From VYFG01 sp965248685 (GTDB taxonomy: Bacteria > Pseudomonadota > Gammaproteobacteria > Arenicellales > Poriferihabitantaceae), in the NCBI GenBank assembly GCA_965248685.1, contig CBDFKC010000003.1, positions 496,001 to 560,000 of the forward strand: a DNA stretch of 64,000 nt, in the 5' to 3' direction. The position numbers and the translations under genes are program-made. How positions within the stretch are numbered: the first letter of the stretch is position 1; the number at the start of each line of letters is the position of its first letter. Shown here in pieces: positions 1-8,998 of the stretch. A model generated the notes under the pieces. It was not told the origin of the DNA, searched no databases, and worked only from the letters and a program-made list of their open reading frames with translations.

Positions 1-21
1 TATGATTAATTCACTCCGATG

Positions 22-1002
22 TTATAGGACGCATCGATCGAAAGATGCAATTCTTGAAACCACGTTATTGATCTTTCGCAACTGACTGACTGACTGCCTT
101 CCAAGGTTCGCCAATAATTTAAATACCAATGGACTTTGCTGCCTGATCATTTCAGAAAACTGCGCCGCGGGCAGATAAGCCAGTTCCGCTGTTTCCCTGC
201 TGACCAGATCGGCGGCTCGGTTTCTGCCCTCAAAAACCTCTATGTATCCGGCCATACTGCCGGGACCATGGATATTAAATTGAACATTGCTTTGGGGAGA
301 GGATATTCCCAACCGCAGGGCGCCCCGCAAAACGATATACATACCGTCGGGCGGATCCCCCATGGAAAACAATGTTACCCCGGCGGGAATCTTGATCCGG
401 TCCAGGCTGTCAATCAAGGTCGTGATTTCTTCGTCGCGGAATTCTGCAAATGCAGCGAACTGGCGTAATACCGAGTGATCGCAGGGCCAGGCATCCGAGA
501 TTTTATATTTTTCGATCAAATCCAGGTTCATCCTTATTTCCGAGGCTGCCCGGTTCTGACCAGTTATCCCATCCATTAGCGCGCCGCAACTGTTACCTAC
601 TCCTTTGGTCAATCGGCTACTCAGTGCGATACCGGCTGGCCGCAGGTCGGTTTTCAGCATGTCATAGCGCTGGCGACTGAAATAATATCCGGTGGTGTCC
701 TCGATCACTCTAGCAGATGCCGAACGCACGCCGTCATCCATCAGGGCCATTTCCCCCAGAACCTCGCAATGAGACACCTCAGCAACCTGCAGCACCTGGT
801 CTCCCGGGGTTCGGACTTCAATCGCGATTCGGCCTCGCTCGATTAGATACATGCCGTCACTTGCTTGTCCCTGTCTAAACAGATAATCCCCTGCTGCAGC
901 CTGGATTGGTTTGGCAACCAGATCGACTTCGGACAAAACTCCATGGTCCAATCCCTTGAACATGGGTACTTTAAGCAAGAATTCGGTAAATGACTTCATC
1001 AT
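22..1002 (-). CDS. Protein with two cyclic-nucleotide-binding-like domains
   Basis: A 326-residue cytoplasmic protein. The first cNMP-binding fold (about residues 12-115) has a phosphate-binding cassette with G83-E84 and R93 followed by S-A-S, as in CRP/PKA-type domains. A second, more degenerate fold (about 180-290) has GDPPDGMYIV and GALRLG strands but lacks the Gly-Glu pair, so it probably does not bind nucleotide in the usual way. No DNA-binding, kinase or cyclase domain is attached. Proteins of this kind are generally regulatory sensors; the output here is unknown. It lies 23 bases downstream of the 154-residue secreted-protein gene on the same strand and may be co-transcribed with it. 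Confidence 0.85.
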   Translation of the reverse strand: MMKSFTEFLLKVPMFKGLDHGVLSEVDLVAKPIQAAAGDYLFRQGQASDGMYLIERGRIAIEVRTPGDQVLQVAEVSHCEVLGEMALMDDGVRSASARVIEDTTGYYFSRQRYDMLKTDLRPAGIALSSRLTKGVGNSCGALMDGITGQNRAASEIRMNLDLIEKYKISDAWPCDHSVLRQFAAFAEFRDEEITTLIDSLDRIKIPAGVTLFSMGDPPDGMYIVLRGALRLGISSPQSNVQFNIHGPGSMAGYIEVFEGRNRAADLVSRETAELAYLPAAQFSEMIRQQSPLVFKLLANLGRQSVSQLRKINNVVSRIASFDRCVL

Positions 1003-1025
1003 TTTTCCCGCGGTTGAAAGTATGA

Positions 1026-1490
1026 TCAGCTTTTGTAAAACAGTCGATTGTCGATGGTCAGGGTTTTTTTGTTAATCCAGTAGCGCGTGGTCCGGCCATA
1101 GGTGCCGCGAGACGGACCGATAGCCTGACCATCCTCCATAGCTGGTAGCAGGAGCGCCTGGAATAACACAATATAGTGTTCCTGGTTCTCGGTAAAACCA
1201 AATTTATAATGTTTGTAATTTCGCTGTTCATCCTCCAGATCAGGAATCCCGGCAAAGTCTGCGGCGGCGATTTGCCAGGCCTTCATATAGTTTCCCGGCA
1301 CCATGCGATCGTGGGACTCGAGACTTAAAAAATCGTCTTCGACCCGGTCCAGGCAGACGTAGCCGTGATCGAACCCACAACCGTCCTGAGCCAGGGCGTA
1401 TTCGAGTCCATCCTCGACCGGACCACCTGCCTGACTACTATTAATCATCAGTAGTGCTGCGGCTAACAGCCACGGATAACGGGAGATCAC
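1026..1490 (-). CDS. Small secreted protein of unknown function, coupled to the DUF4329 gene
   Basis: 154 residues starting with a clear signal peptide (hydrophobic LLAAALLMI, then SSQA before the mature Gly-Gly), so it is predicted to be exported. The mature part has two cysteines (in DGCGFDHGYVC) that could form a disulfide, and no family I recognise. Its start codon overlaps the stop of the upstream DUF4329 gene by four bases, which implies translational coupling and a shared function or compartment. A partner, inhibitor or immunity role is possible but is inference only. Confidence 0.75.
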   Translation of the reverse strand: MISRYPWLLAAALLMINSSQAGGPVEDGLEYALAQDGCGFDHGYVCLDRVEDDFLSLESHDRMVPGNYMKAWQIAAADFAGIPDLEDEQRNYKHYKFGFTENQEHYIVLFQALLLPAMEDGQAIGPSRGTYGRTTRYWINKKTLTIDNRLFYKS

Positions 1491-2839
1491 GATCCTGTGG
1501 CAAGGGTTCCCGGCCCTCCAAGGGTAGTAATTTGCCGGCTGGAAAGGTCGAAAAACTTAAATTGTCCAGCCGGTGTACCCAGGTAGCCATCAATACGAAA
1601 CAAGATATCGGAAATTATATCCTGGGGCGAAAAGTTTTCATTATCAAACCTGGGATCAAATGCAGCATGAGTGTGGTAGCTGGCAGTGGTTACTGCGCCT
1701 TGTGGGGCAGCGCTCGCGGGCGGTGGCAGCGACACACTGGCAGCTTCTCCCGGAATCGGCTGGGTCGCCGAAAATGAGCCATCGGCATTACGATAGACAT
1801 ACCCGCCAAACTCTCGATTTTGCGCTACCGAAGTCGGGTTTATCCCGTTCAAAACCTGCCTGGCTGGCTCATTTTGGCCAGCGAAACGGGTCTGTCCGTC
1901 TGCGCCACTGCTGCCAGAACTAAGGGCAACTCCGGCACCAACCGCAGCGGCACCAACCAGCACCGGGCTGACTTTTTTCTTTTGCTCCGGCGTTTCTTCA
2001 GCTTCTGCTTCGCTGGCGTATAAAACCGGAACCCTGGCACCAAATCGAAATCCCAGACTAAAGGTAATACGATCATCGTTGGCCGCTTCATATAATGGAT
2101 TCTGCCGGCGCTCCAGGTTAATCGCAAAATCTTTTCCTTTGCGAGTCCGGGTGGAATATGCCAGACCAAGGAAACTTGCCCGATTGGCCGCATCCAGTCC
2201 CTGTAACGACCAACGATGTTTCCCCAGGTCTATACCCAATGACATGGTCCTGCCAGCAATCTGATCACCGACATCAACCTGGCCCATGGATAGTTGCATA
2301 CGTCGCCCTCGCCAGCCCAGATCGTACACCGTGCGATCTTCCAGGCCTGGGGCTTTAATCAGGACATGGGTTAATTCGAATCCGTTGTTTTGGTTGAATC
2401 GGTAACCGAGACGATAGCCCGAAAATTCAAAGCGCTGGCGCAGACCGCCATGAAATTGAAAACTACCGATCCCTGAATAGGGATTGAGGTTTTTACTGGT
2501 GGTATCGCCAAATCCGGAAAAACCATAGACACTGGATTTTCCGAACGAAATTCCGAGCTGGTCCAGTCGCTCATCCTCAGCCTGGGACACACCCCAGTGC
2601 AGTGTCTGATCGCCGAATTGCTGGTTCATGGACAACGTGCTGCGTTCGAGTTCCCGACCAGGTTCTGAAAATCGGGTAAATTTGTCCACTTCATCAGTCG
2701 ATTGAAATTGTACCCATAGCCCTCCCTGCCGGGTTTGATCATCCATGCCGAGGTATTGCAGGGCCTCGTTAGACCACGCTGACCCACTCGACCCGCATAA
2801 TAATGCAACCGCTAATCCCGATAATATCCGACCCATCAT
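1487..2839 (-). CDS. Secreted beta-rich protein with C-terminal DUF4329 (JAMM-like) domain
   Basis: About 450 residues. The start is set at the ATG preceded by a GAGGAA ribosome binding site; an upstream in-frame ATG adds 13 residues without one. Order: signal peptide (to about 24); a Gly/aromatic-rich region with alternating hydrophobic strands (about 30-270) like an outer-membrane barrel; a charged linker; a hydrophobic Ala/Gly/Val stretch (about 292-308); then a C-terminal domain matching DUF4329. There I see E343, H389-T-H391, S404 and D407, resembling the Glu / His-x-His / Ser-x-x-Asp zinc ligands of JAB/JAMM metalloproteases with a longer spacer. Function is unknown; peptidase activity is inferred from the motif only. 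Confidence 0.75.
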   Translation of the reverse strand: MMGRILSGLAVALLCGSSGSAWSNEALQYLGMDDQTRQGGLWVQFQSTDEVDKFTRFSEPGRELERSTLSMNQQFGDQTLHWGVSQAEDERLDQLGISFGKSSVYGFSGFGDTTSKNLNPYSGIGSFQFHGGLRQRFEFSGYRLGYRFNQNNGFELTHVLIKAPGLEDRTVYDLGWRGRRMQLSMGQVDVGDQIAGRTMSLGIDLGKHRWSLQGLDAANRASFLGLAYSTRTRKGKDFAINLERRQNPLYEAANDDRITFSLGFRFGARVPVLYASEAEAEETPEQKKKVSPVLVGAAAVGAGVALSSGSSGADGQTRFAGQNEPARQVLNGINPTSVAQNREFGGYVYRNADGSFSATQPIPGEAASVSLPPPASAAPQGAVTTASYHTHAAFDPRFDNENFSPQDIISDILFRIDGYLGTPAGQFKFFDLSSRQITTLGGPGTLATGS

Positions 2840-2986
2840 ATTGTTTCCTCTTGTTGTTACCTCTTGGTTTAAAATCACGATCCATTAGTGGTCCCTGGCG
2901 GGAATCCTGCACCATTAGATCAAATTTACGCGGTTATTGTTAGCCTTGGAAAGTCACCTCCCGAATCCTGACAAAGCGCCGCCGAT

Positions 2987-5900
2987 TCAGCCAGGAGCAT
3001 GCACACCCCGGACTGAACCTGGACTGAAATATGCTGCCGCGTTTTCGTAGATTAACAGTAACGCTGGGACCAGAAACAGCACCAATAGGGTCGCAAAGGC
3101 CAAGCCGAATGCGAGGCTTGTCGCCATTGGAATCAGAAACTGTGCCTGCAGGGACGTTTCAAACAATAACGGCGTCAGGCCGGCTATAGTGGTCAGTGAA
3201 GTGAGTAAAACCGCGCGCAGCCGTTGGCAGGCGGCCTCGATTACCGCATCAACAGGGGCGGTCCCGCGTTGGCGTAGATCCTTATAAAAAATCACCAGGA
3301 TAATCGAATCATTCACCACAATTCCAGACAGTCCAAAAAAGCCGAAGAGCGACAGGATCGTCAGGTCCTGCTGCATTAAGACATGCCCCCAAATTGCGCC
3401 TACCAGTCCGAACGGAATGATTGCCATCACGATCAATGGCCAACCATAGGAACCAAAAACCCAGGACAATACCAAATAGATCAGACTAAGAGCAAGAAAC
3501 AGGCCCAGTAGCATGTCACCCAGGGTTTCACGCTGATCAGCCTGGCGCCCCTCGAAACTAAACTTGACAGCATATTTACTTGCCAGCTCCGGTAGCATGG
3601 ATTGCTCGAGTTCCTGCCTAATCTCGTTGCTGTTATTCACCGCCGGATCAACGCTCGCGGTGACCGTGACCGCGAGGTTGCCGCCGGTATGACGGATGGT
3701 TTCGAAACCCCGATCCAGGTGTACCGTTGCCAGGTTCCCAATGGGCTCGGTATTGCCATTGGGCAACACAATGTCCAGGTCAGAAAAACTGGCCACGGAG
3801 TTCCGCTCTTCTTCAGGCAATGACAGGCGGACATCGATATCGTCATAGCCATCGGACAGTTCTTGTACGGTGTAACCATCATAGGCCGCACGGAGCTGGC
3901 GCGACATATTGTCTATACTCATACCCAGGGCTTCTGCCGACGGTGTAAGTTGCAACACCATTTGTTCGCGACCATAGGGGGCATCATCACCGATCCCAGA
4001 CAGCCCAGGAATCTGCAGCAATACCTGCTTCAGCTCTTCCGCGGCCTTTTTAACCTGACGAATACTGTTGCCGGTAATGCGCAGATCAATATCGCTTCCC
4101 GGCGGTCCGGCCCGGGGTTCAATGATGGTCAATCTCTCTCGCCCGGGAATGGCCGGCAGCTTTTCACGCCAAGCCCGGATGATTTCCCGGTTACGCACAC
4201 TACGCTGGTCAGGATCGGTAAGCTCAACCCTGATCCCGCCAATATGATCTCCTTTTCCGCCACGCCCGCCTTCCCATGCGCCGTGACGGCTGATGATCAG
4301 ATTGACAAATGATCCCCCCAGTTCGGCTTCAACTTCATGTAGCGCGTCCTCAATCTTTCCGAGATAATCTTTTACAGTATGAGCTGGTGTTCCCGAAACG
4401 AAACCAACGTTGGCATAGATACGATCTGCTTCAGCAGTTGGGAAAAATTGAAATCCTATGCGACCGGAAGAAAACCAGCCCAGGGTTGTTAACATCAGGG
4501 CAAGGGCTATCGCCACGGTGGTCCAGCGATAATTTAACGCCAGGGTCACCGTGGGGCGAAACCCCCGATCCCTGAACTGTAAAAATTTATTATCCAGGTA
4601 TTGCCGCAGGCGACCGGTTGGTCGATTTCCAAGTCTGCGAAAGGAGTGGGTCAGGTGACCCGGCATAATCAGAAAACACTCTACCAGTGAAGCCACGATC
4701 ACGCAGATTACGACGATAGGAATTGCCCGCAAAATCGAGCCCATAATTCCGCCGATCAATAACAATGGGAAAAATGAAGCGATAGTGGTCAGGGAAGAAG
4801 CAAACACCGGCGCCAGCATACGCCGGGCTCCTGATTGCGCGGCGTTATGGCGATCCCGGCCATTGTTATGCTGGGACATGGACTCTTCGCCCACCACGAT
4901 GGCATCGTCAACAATAATGCCGAGAGCCATAATCAGTCCAAACAGGCTAACCATATTGATGGTACCCCCAATCAGATATAGCACCGCTAGAGCCGCCATA
5001 AATGAAACCGGGATACCCACGGCAACCCAGAATGCCACCCTTCCCTGCATAAACAAAAACAGGATCAGCAAAACCAGTAGTAAACCGCCAACGCCATTTT
5101 TAACCAGGAGATTGATTCGTCCCTGGAGCAATTCCCAGCGTTCATTGAACGGAACTAATTCCACCCCGGGCGGCAACGTTGGCTTGGTTTCCTCGAGCCA
5201 TCTATGCAGTATCCGCGCTGCTTTAAGGCTGTCGCTGTTCTCGGTCCGATTTAACAACAGTTCCACCCCGGGTTTACCCCGAAAGGTAATAGCCACCTGA
5301 CTGTCCATCGGTTTGCGCTGGATTGTGGAAATATCTCCCAGGACGATTCTTCTGCCTTGCTCAGCCACTACGATCGGAATATTTTCGAAATCCAGTTCAT
5401 GATCCCGCCGCTCGCGAAAACGCAGTTGTTTGGATATTTCCCCGCGCCCGATAATCCCAACCGGGACGTCCCTCGACCAGGCTGCCACCCTGCGACCTAT
5501 GTCGTCGAGAGACAGCCCCAATTCCCGCAGCTTGCTAGAAGGAACTTCAATAGCGATCTGCTCTTCCGGCAAGCCATTAATAAAAATTTTCGCGATCCCG
5601 CGCTCCAATAACTCGTGTTCCAGGCGATGAACCAGGGGGCGCAGTTCCCGGATGTCTTGACCACCGGTAACCAGTAATCTTGCGATACTTTCATAGCGTA
5701 CCGCATTACTAACCACCGGCTCTTCAGCGCCATCCGGAAGATTTTGTACCTGGTCGACCCGTTGTTTAACCTGGTCCACCGCCAATCCCATATCCGTCCC
5801 TTCCTCAAATTCCAGGGACACCGAGGACACTCCCTCGGCCGAGGTTGATGTGATCTTTTTGACAAAATCGACATCCCTTAATGATTGTTCCAGAGAAGTT

Positions 5901-6133
5901 GTGATCAGCTGCTCCACGTCTTCGGCACTGGCACCGCTCCACACCACCCGGACGCTGGCGTAGTCAATTTGGAATGTCGGGAAAAACTGGGTATTTAACT
6001 GACGAATACCCCACACCCCAGCCAGTAGCATCATCACCATAAGCAGGTTTGCCGCCACCGGATGATTGCTAAAGACGCCAATAAGTCCTCCCTGATTAGA
6101 CGACCCGGGGGCTAATCCTGAAAGGGTTCCCAT
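2987..6133 (-). CDS. RND efflux pump inner-membrane transporter (HAE1/AcrB-like)
   Basis: 1048 residues, the usual length for a hydrophobe/amphiphile RND permease. The first membrane helix follows FSNHPVAANLL, a large periplasmic loop follows, and TM4 carries GIIVDDAIVVGEE with Asp409/Asp410, the proton-relay pair of the family. The second half repeats the layout. It should be a proton-driven trimer working with a periplasmic adaptor and a TolC-type channel. The chosen ATG lies one base after the adaptor stop codon; a longer in-frame start would overlap the adaptor gene by 32 bases. No outer-membrane channel gene is adjacent, so the pump must borrow one. Substrate is not predictable. Confidence 0.95.
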   Translation of the reverse strand: MGTLSGLAPGSSNQGGLIGVFSNHPVAANLLMVMMLLAGVWGIRQLNTQFFPTFQIDYASVRVVWSGASAEDVEQLITTSLEQSLRDVDFVKKITSTSAEGVSSVSLEFEEGTDMGLAVDQVKQRVDQVQNLPDGAEEPVVSNAVRYESIARLLVTGGQDIRELRPLVHRLEHELLERGIAKIFINGLPEEQIAIEVPSSKLRELGLSLDDIGRRVAAWSRDVPVGIIGRGEISKQLRFRERRDHELDFENIPIVVAEQGRRIVLGDISTIQRKPMDSQVAITFRGKPGVELLLNRTENSDSLKAARILHRWLEETKPTLPPGVELVPFNERWELLQGRINLLVKNGVGGLLLVLLILFLFMQGRVAFWVAVGIPVSFMAALAVLYLIGGTINMVSLFGLIMALGIIVDDAIVVGEESMSQHNNGRDRHNAAQSGARRMLAPVFASSLTTIASFFPLLLIGGIMGSILRAIPIVVICVIVASLVECFLIMPGHLTHSFRRLGNRPTGRLRQYLDNKFLQFRDRGFRPTVTLALNYRWTTVAIALALMLTTLGWFSSGRIGFQFFPTAEADRIYANVGFVSGTPAHTVKDYLGKIEDALHEVEAELGGSFVNLIISRHGAWEGGRGGKGDHIGGIRVELTDPDQRSVRNREIIRAWREKLPAIPGRERLTIIEPRAGPPGSDIDLRITGNSIRQVKKAAEELKQVLLQIPGLSGIGDDAPYGREQMVLQLTPSAEALGMSIDNMSRQLRAAYDGYTVQELSDGYDDIDVRLSLPEEERNSVASFSDLDIVLPNGNTEPIGNLATVHLDRGFETIRHTGGNLAVTVTASVDPAVNNSNEIRQELEQSMLPELASKYAVKFSFEGRQADQRETLGDMLLGLFLALSLIYLVLSWVFGSYGWPLIVMAIIPFGLVGAIWGHVLMQQDLTILSLFGFFGLSGIVVNDSIILVIFYKDLRQRGTAPVDAVIEAACQRLRAVLLTSLTTIAGLTPLLFETSLQAQFLIPMATSLAFGLAFATLLVLFLVPALLLIYENAAAYFSPGSVRGVHAPG

Positions 6134-6134
6134 A

Positions 6135-7367
6135 TTATTCTCTGGCTTCCACTTTAAGGCCTTCAATTGCCTGGGGTAAACGCGAGTTCATGATCCGATC
6201 ACCCGGACTAAATGGTGTTCCATCAACGATCAACTGCTGACGACCAGCGGCATCCAGTCGTTGTCCCAAGCGCACCACTGACAGCCCCCGTAAGGCCCCC
6301 TGCTCTACCCGATAGACCCGATCAGAGCCATACAACGAATCCGGCGATAACACTACCGCCTGTTCCAGCGCCGGTAGCTCGAGATTAATTTCAACGGTGG
6401 TGCCGAGTGCCGGCAACGGTTCGACCTCTGCACGGAAAAACGCATCCACACCACCCTGACCCTGGGTAACACTGGCAGCCAGTCGATGTAGGGTAAGCGC
6501 CACCTCGAGACCTGCCTGGATCATTTTGGCGCCGAGGACTTCTCCATTGCCAACGACTTTTCGCAGGGTGGGAATGTATCGACTCGGCACCTGGGCACGA
6601 ATTTCCAGGCGGTTGTCATCATACAGTTGCACCAACGGTTGCCCCGGGCTGGTTCGATCTCCCTGGGACACCATGACATCAATCACTCGACCTGGGTAGG
6701 GCGCAATGACTAGGGTTCGGGCCTGATCACGCTGGGATCGGCTGAGTGCAGCCTGGGCCTTTTCCAGGCGTGCCTGCAACTGTCTTTGACGCGAATTGAA
6801 ATCATCGATGGATAACTGACGCTGGACGATTGCCAGTAATTGCTGTTGCTCCTGTTGCAATGCGGTATCCAGCTGGGCCTCGGTACCTGCACTGGCCCGC
6901 GCCATGACGCGGGCTCGTTCCACCGATTTTCGGATCAGTCCAAGCAGCTCCTTTTCCCTGGCCAGCGCGGACTTGTCGGCATTGTGCCGATTCCTGTCGC
7001 TTTCGATTTGGGCTTCAATCTCCGCGATTTCAGCTTTGCGCTGGAGAATTTCCAGGGAGGTATCAGCCTGGTCCAGTCGAACCAGTTGCTCTCCCTGATC
7101 GACGGTGCTGCCTTCGAGCACAAATACCTCGAGCACGTCTGCGGCAATCCCTGCACTCAAAACGCTATTGTTGGGAGCTTCAATCTGACCGAATAATGTC
7201 AGGCTGGGAAGCACCCGTTGTTTTTCCACGATTTGTACCCCAACTACGGGTAACCGGGCTACCTGTTTGATCGGCTCCGGTTTGCTGCGGTTGGATTTAA
7301 GATAGAAATAGGTGCCAGCGCCCATGGCAACAATCAACACGGGCAACAGAAATTTAACAATACGCAT
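6135..7367 (-). CDS. RND pump periplasmic adaptor (HlyD/MFP family)
   Basis: 410 residues: an N-terminal membrane anchor (about 5-23), a lipoyl-like half ending in EGSTVDQGEQLVRLD, a long Gln/Ala/Arg-rich coiled-coil hairpin (about 105-215), the second lipoyl half with YPGRVIDVMVSQGDRTSPGQ (about 225-245), then beta-barrel and membrane-proximal domains. This is the standard build of a membrane fusion protein linking an RND permease to an outer-membrane channel. It is the first gene of a two-gene operon with the permease, one base apart. Confidence 0.95.
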   Translation of the reverse strand: MRIVKFLLPVLIVAMGAGTYFYLKSNRSKPEPIKQVARLPVVGVQIVEKQRVLPSLTLFGQIEAPNNSVLSAGIAADVLEVFVLEGSTVDQGEQLVRLDQADTSLEILQRKAEIAEIEAQIESDRNRHNADKSALAREKELLGLIRKSVERARVMARASAGTEAQLDTALQQEQQQLLAIVQRQLSIDDFNSRQRQLQARLEKAQAALSRSQRDQARTLVIAPYPGRVIDVMVSQGDRTSPGQPLVQLYDDNRLEIRAQVPSRYIPTLRKVVGNGEVLGAKMIQAGLEVALTLHRLAASVTQGQGGVDAFFRAEVEPLPALGTTVEINLELPALEQAVVLSPDSLYGSDRVYRVEQGALRGLSVVRLGQRLDAAGRQQLIVDGTPFSPGDRIMNSRLPQAIEGLKVEARE

Positions 7368-7445
7368 TTAAACCAATAACTTTGTTAGCATGACAATCCA
7401 TTGCATTATAATGTTTTCGTGGTCTGAATCTTATTTACATTCAGT

Positions 7446-8108
7446 TTGAATCGGGACCATTCATTCTCGACCGGTAAAACCAGGACACCATATATCGTGC
7501 CAGAAATCAGTACCGCGGCCTATCTCGACCGCTTCGCCAAATCCCATCGGGTTACGCTAGTAGGACCCATGGGTACGGACTCAAATGGTGTCATTACCGA
7601 ACCCGTGATTTTTGTCGATGGCGGTGCCCAAAGGCAGCAGCGAGGGGTGGGGATATCGGTTGGCGATGGTGACTCGTTCAGCGGCGCACTGGACCATCAA
7701 TTAAACCCGGAAAAAGATTTTTCAGACCTTGCGTTTGCTCTCTCATTATTGAATCAGCGTTTCAGTGAAATTAGTTTGAAGGGTTTTCTCGGTGGTCGAA
7801 GGGATCACGAACTACTGAATCTTGGCGAAGTTTTTCATCACCTGAAACAGCGAAAAACGCCAACCAAAGTAATCTTCGATCAAGCGATAACCGGGTTCAC
7901 TAGCGGCAACTGGCAATTCGATCTCAAGGGTATATTCAGTCTGGTAGCATTCGAATCGACGCTAGTGACACTGTCCGGACAATGCAAGTATCATATCGAT
8001 CCTGAGACCGTGATTAAGCCGGTCAGTTCATTTGGTCTGAGCAATGAGGGTTATGGTCAGATATCTATTGCAACAACAAAGCCCCTGTATATCTATCACA
8101 ATGACTGA
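7446..8108 (+). CDS. Thiamine pyrophosphokinase-like protein
   Basis: 220 residues from a TTG; a GTG at 7497 is an equally good start. Motifs in order fit thiamin pyrophosphokinase: VDGG (substrate loop), GDGDSF (Mg-binding GDxDS), KDFSDLAFAL in place of the usual DKTDxExAL, GFLGGRRDHELLN, and a C-terminal half with SSFGLSNEGYG like the B1-binding domain. The family transfers pyrophosphate from ATP to thiamine. KDFSD instead of DKTD leaves the catalytic assignment less than certain, so a related non-thiamine substrate is possible. The gene overlaps the start of aroE by eight bases. Confidence 0.75.
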   Translation: MNRDHSFSTGKTRTPYIVPEISTAAYLDRFAKSHRVTLVGPMGTDSNGVITEPVIFVDGGAQRQQRGVGISVGDGDSFSGALDHQLNPEKDFSDLAFALSLLNQRFSEISLKGFLGGRRDHELLNLGEVFHHLKQRKTPTKVIFDQAITGFTSGNWQFDLKGIFSLVAFESTLVTLSGQCKYHIDPETVIKPVSSFGLSNEGYGQISIATTKPLYIYHND

Positions 8109-8961
8109 CCTGTTCGACTTCCGGGCACCCAGACGGCACTTCGCAGTCATGGGCAATCCTGTTGCGCATAGTAAATCGCCGATTATCCACCAGCAATTTG
8201 CCCAGCAGTTTGGGATTCAGTTGGATTACGAGCGGATTCAGGTAGATATGGGAGGATTCGACCAGGCCGTGAGTCACTTTGCAGCCCAGGGCGGCGCCGG
8301 TCTCAATATTACCCTGCCGTTCAAGGTTGAAGCCTGGCAATTGTGTCAGCGTCCTGGCAATGGTCTATCAACCCGATCCCAAATATCCGAGTCGGTCAAT
8401 ACCCTTAAATTCGATGATGACGGCTCGGTCCAGGGTGATAATACCGATGGCGTTGGCCTGGCTCGGGATATTCAGGCAAATCTGGGGTACCAGCTTGTGC
8501 AGAAGAATATTTTGATAGTAGGCGCCGGGGGCGCCGTGCGAGGGGTCCTCGAACCACTACTTGGCTGCCAGCCGAGGCAAATAACGGTGGTAAATCGAAC
8601 TCCCCACAAAGCTATGGCTCTGGCTCGGCGTTTTAACCAAGCAGGATTTGGCAATGTCTACGGCGGCGGTCTTAATCAAGCCACCGAAGTTTTCGACATT
8701 GTGATTAATGGCACCGCCGCCAGCCTGGCTGGTGCGTTGCCGGACATTAGTAGCAACTGCATCGGCGCAGAAACCCTGGCGTACGATATGATGTATGGCC
8801 AGGAACCTACCTTGTTTATGAAATGGGCGATGGACCAAGGCGCAACACAAGCCAGCGATGGACTGGGTATGCTAGTTGAACAGGCCGCAGAATCGTTTTC
8901 AATCTGGCATGGGCGACAACCACAGTCGGGTCCAGTGATCAGTTATCTGCGAAAACTATAA
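8101..8961 (+). CDS. aroE: Shikimate dehydrogenase
   Basis: 286 residues. NADPH-dependent reduction of 3-dehydroshikimate to shikimate in the aromatic amino acid pathway. The N-terminal domain has the signature GNPVAHSKSP and NITLPFK (catalytic Lys), then GDNTDGVGL (catalytic Asp); the Rossmann domain has GAGGAVRGVL and NRTP for NADP. The ATG at 8101 places MTDLFDF just ahead of the conserved start of the fold; an upstream in-frame ATG (8044) lies inside the preceding gene and is less likely. Confidence 0.97.
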   Translation: MTDLFDFRAPRRHFAVMGNPVAHSKSPIIHQQFAQQFGIQLDYERIQVDMGGFDQAVSHFAAQGGAGLNITLPFKVEAWQLCQRPGNGLSTRSQISESVNTLKFDDDGSVQGDNTDGVGLARDIQANLGYQLVQKNILIVGAGGAVRGVLEPLLGCQPRQITVVNRTPHKAMALARRFNQAGFGNVYGGGLNQATEVFDIVINGTAASLAGALPDISSNCIGAETLAYDMMYGQEPTLFMKWAMDQGATQASDGLGMLVEQAAESFSIWHGRQPQSGPVISYLRKL

Positions 8962-8998
8962 TTAGGGGACCTCTGCATAAGTTAGGAGCAGCGAAAAT

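Noticed and set aside
4785..5300. 171-codon open frame antisense to the RND permease
   Set aside because: A composition-driven shadow of the permease gene with no signal, motif or ribosome site.
7446..8108. Possible TPP riboswitch near the thiamine pyrophosphokinase-like gene
   Set aside because: The upstream gap is under 80 bases and shows no thi-box (CTGAGA) sequence.
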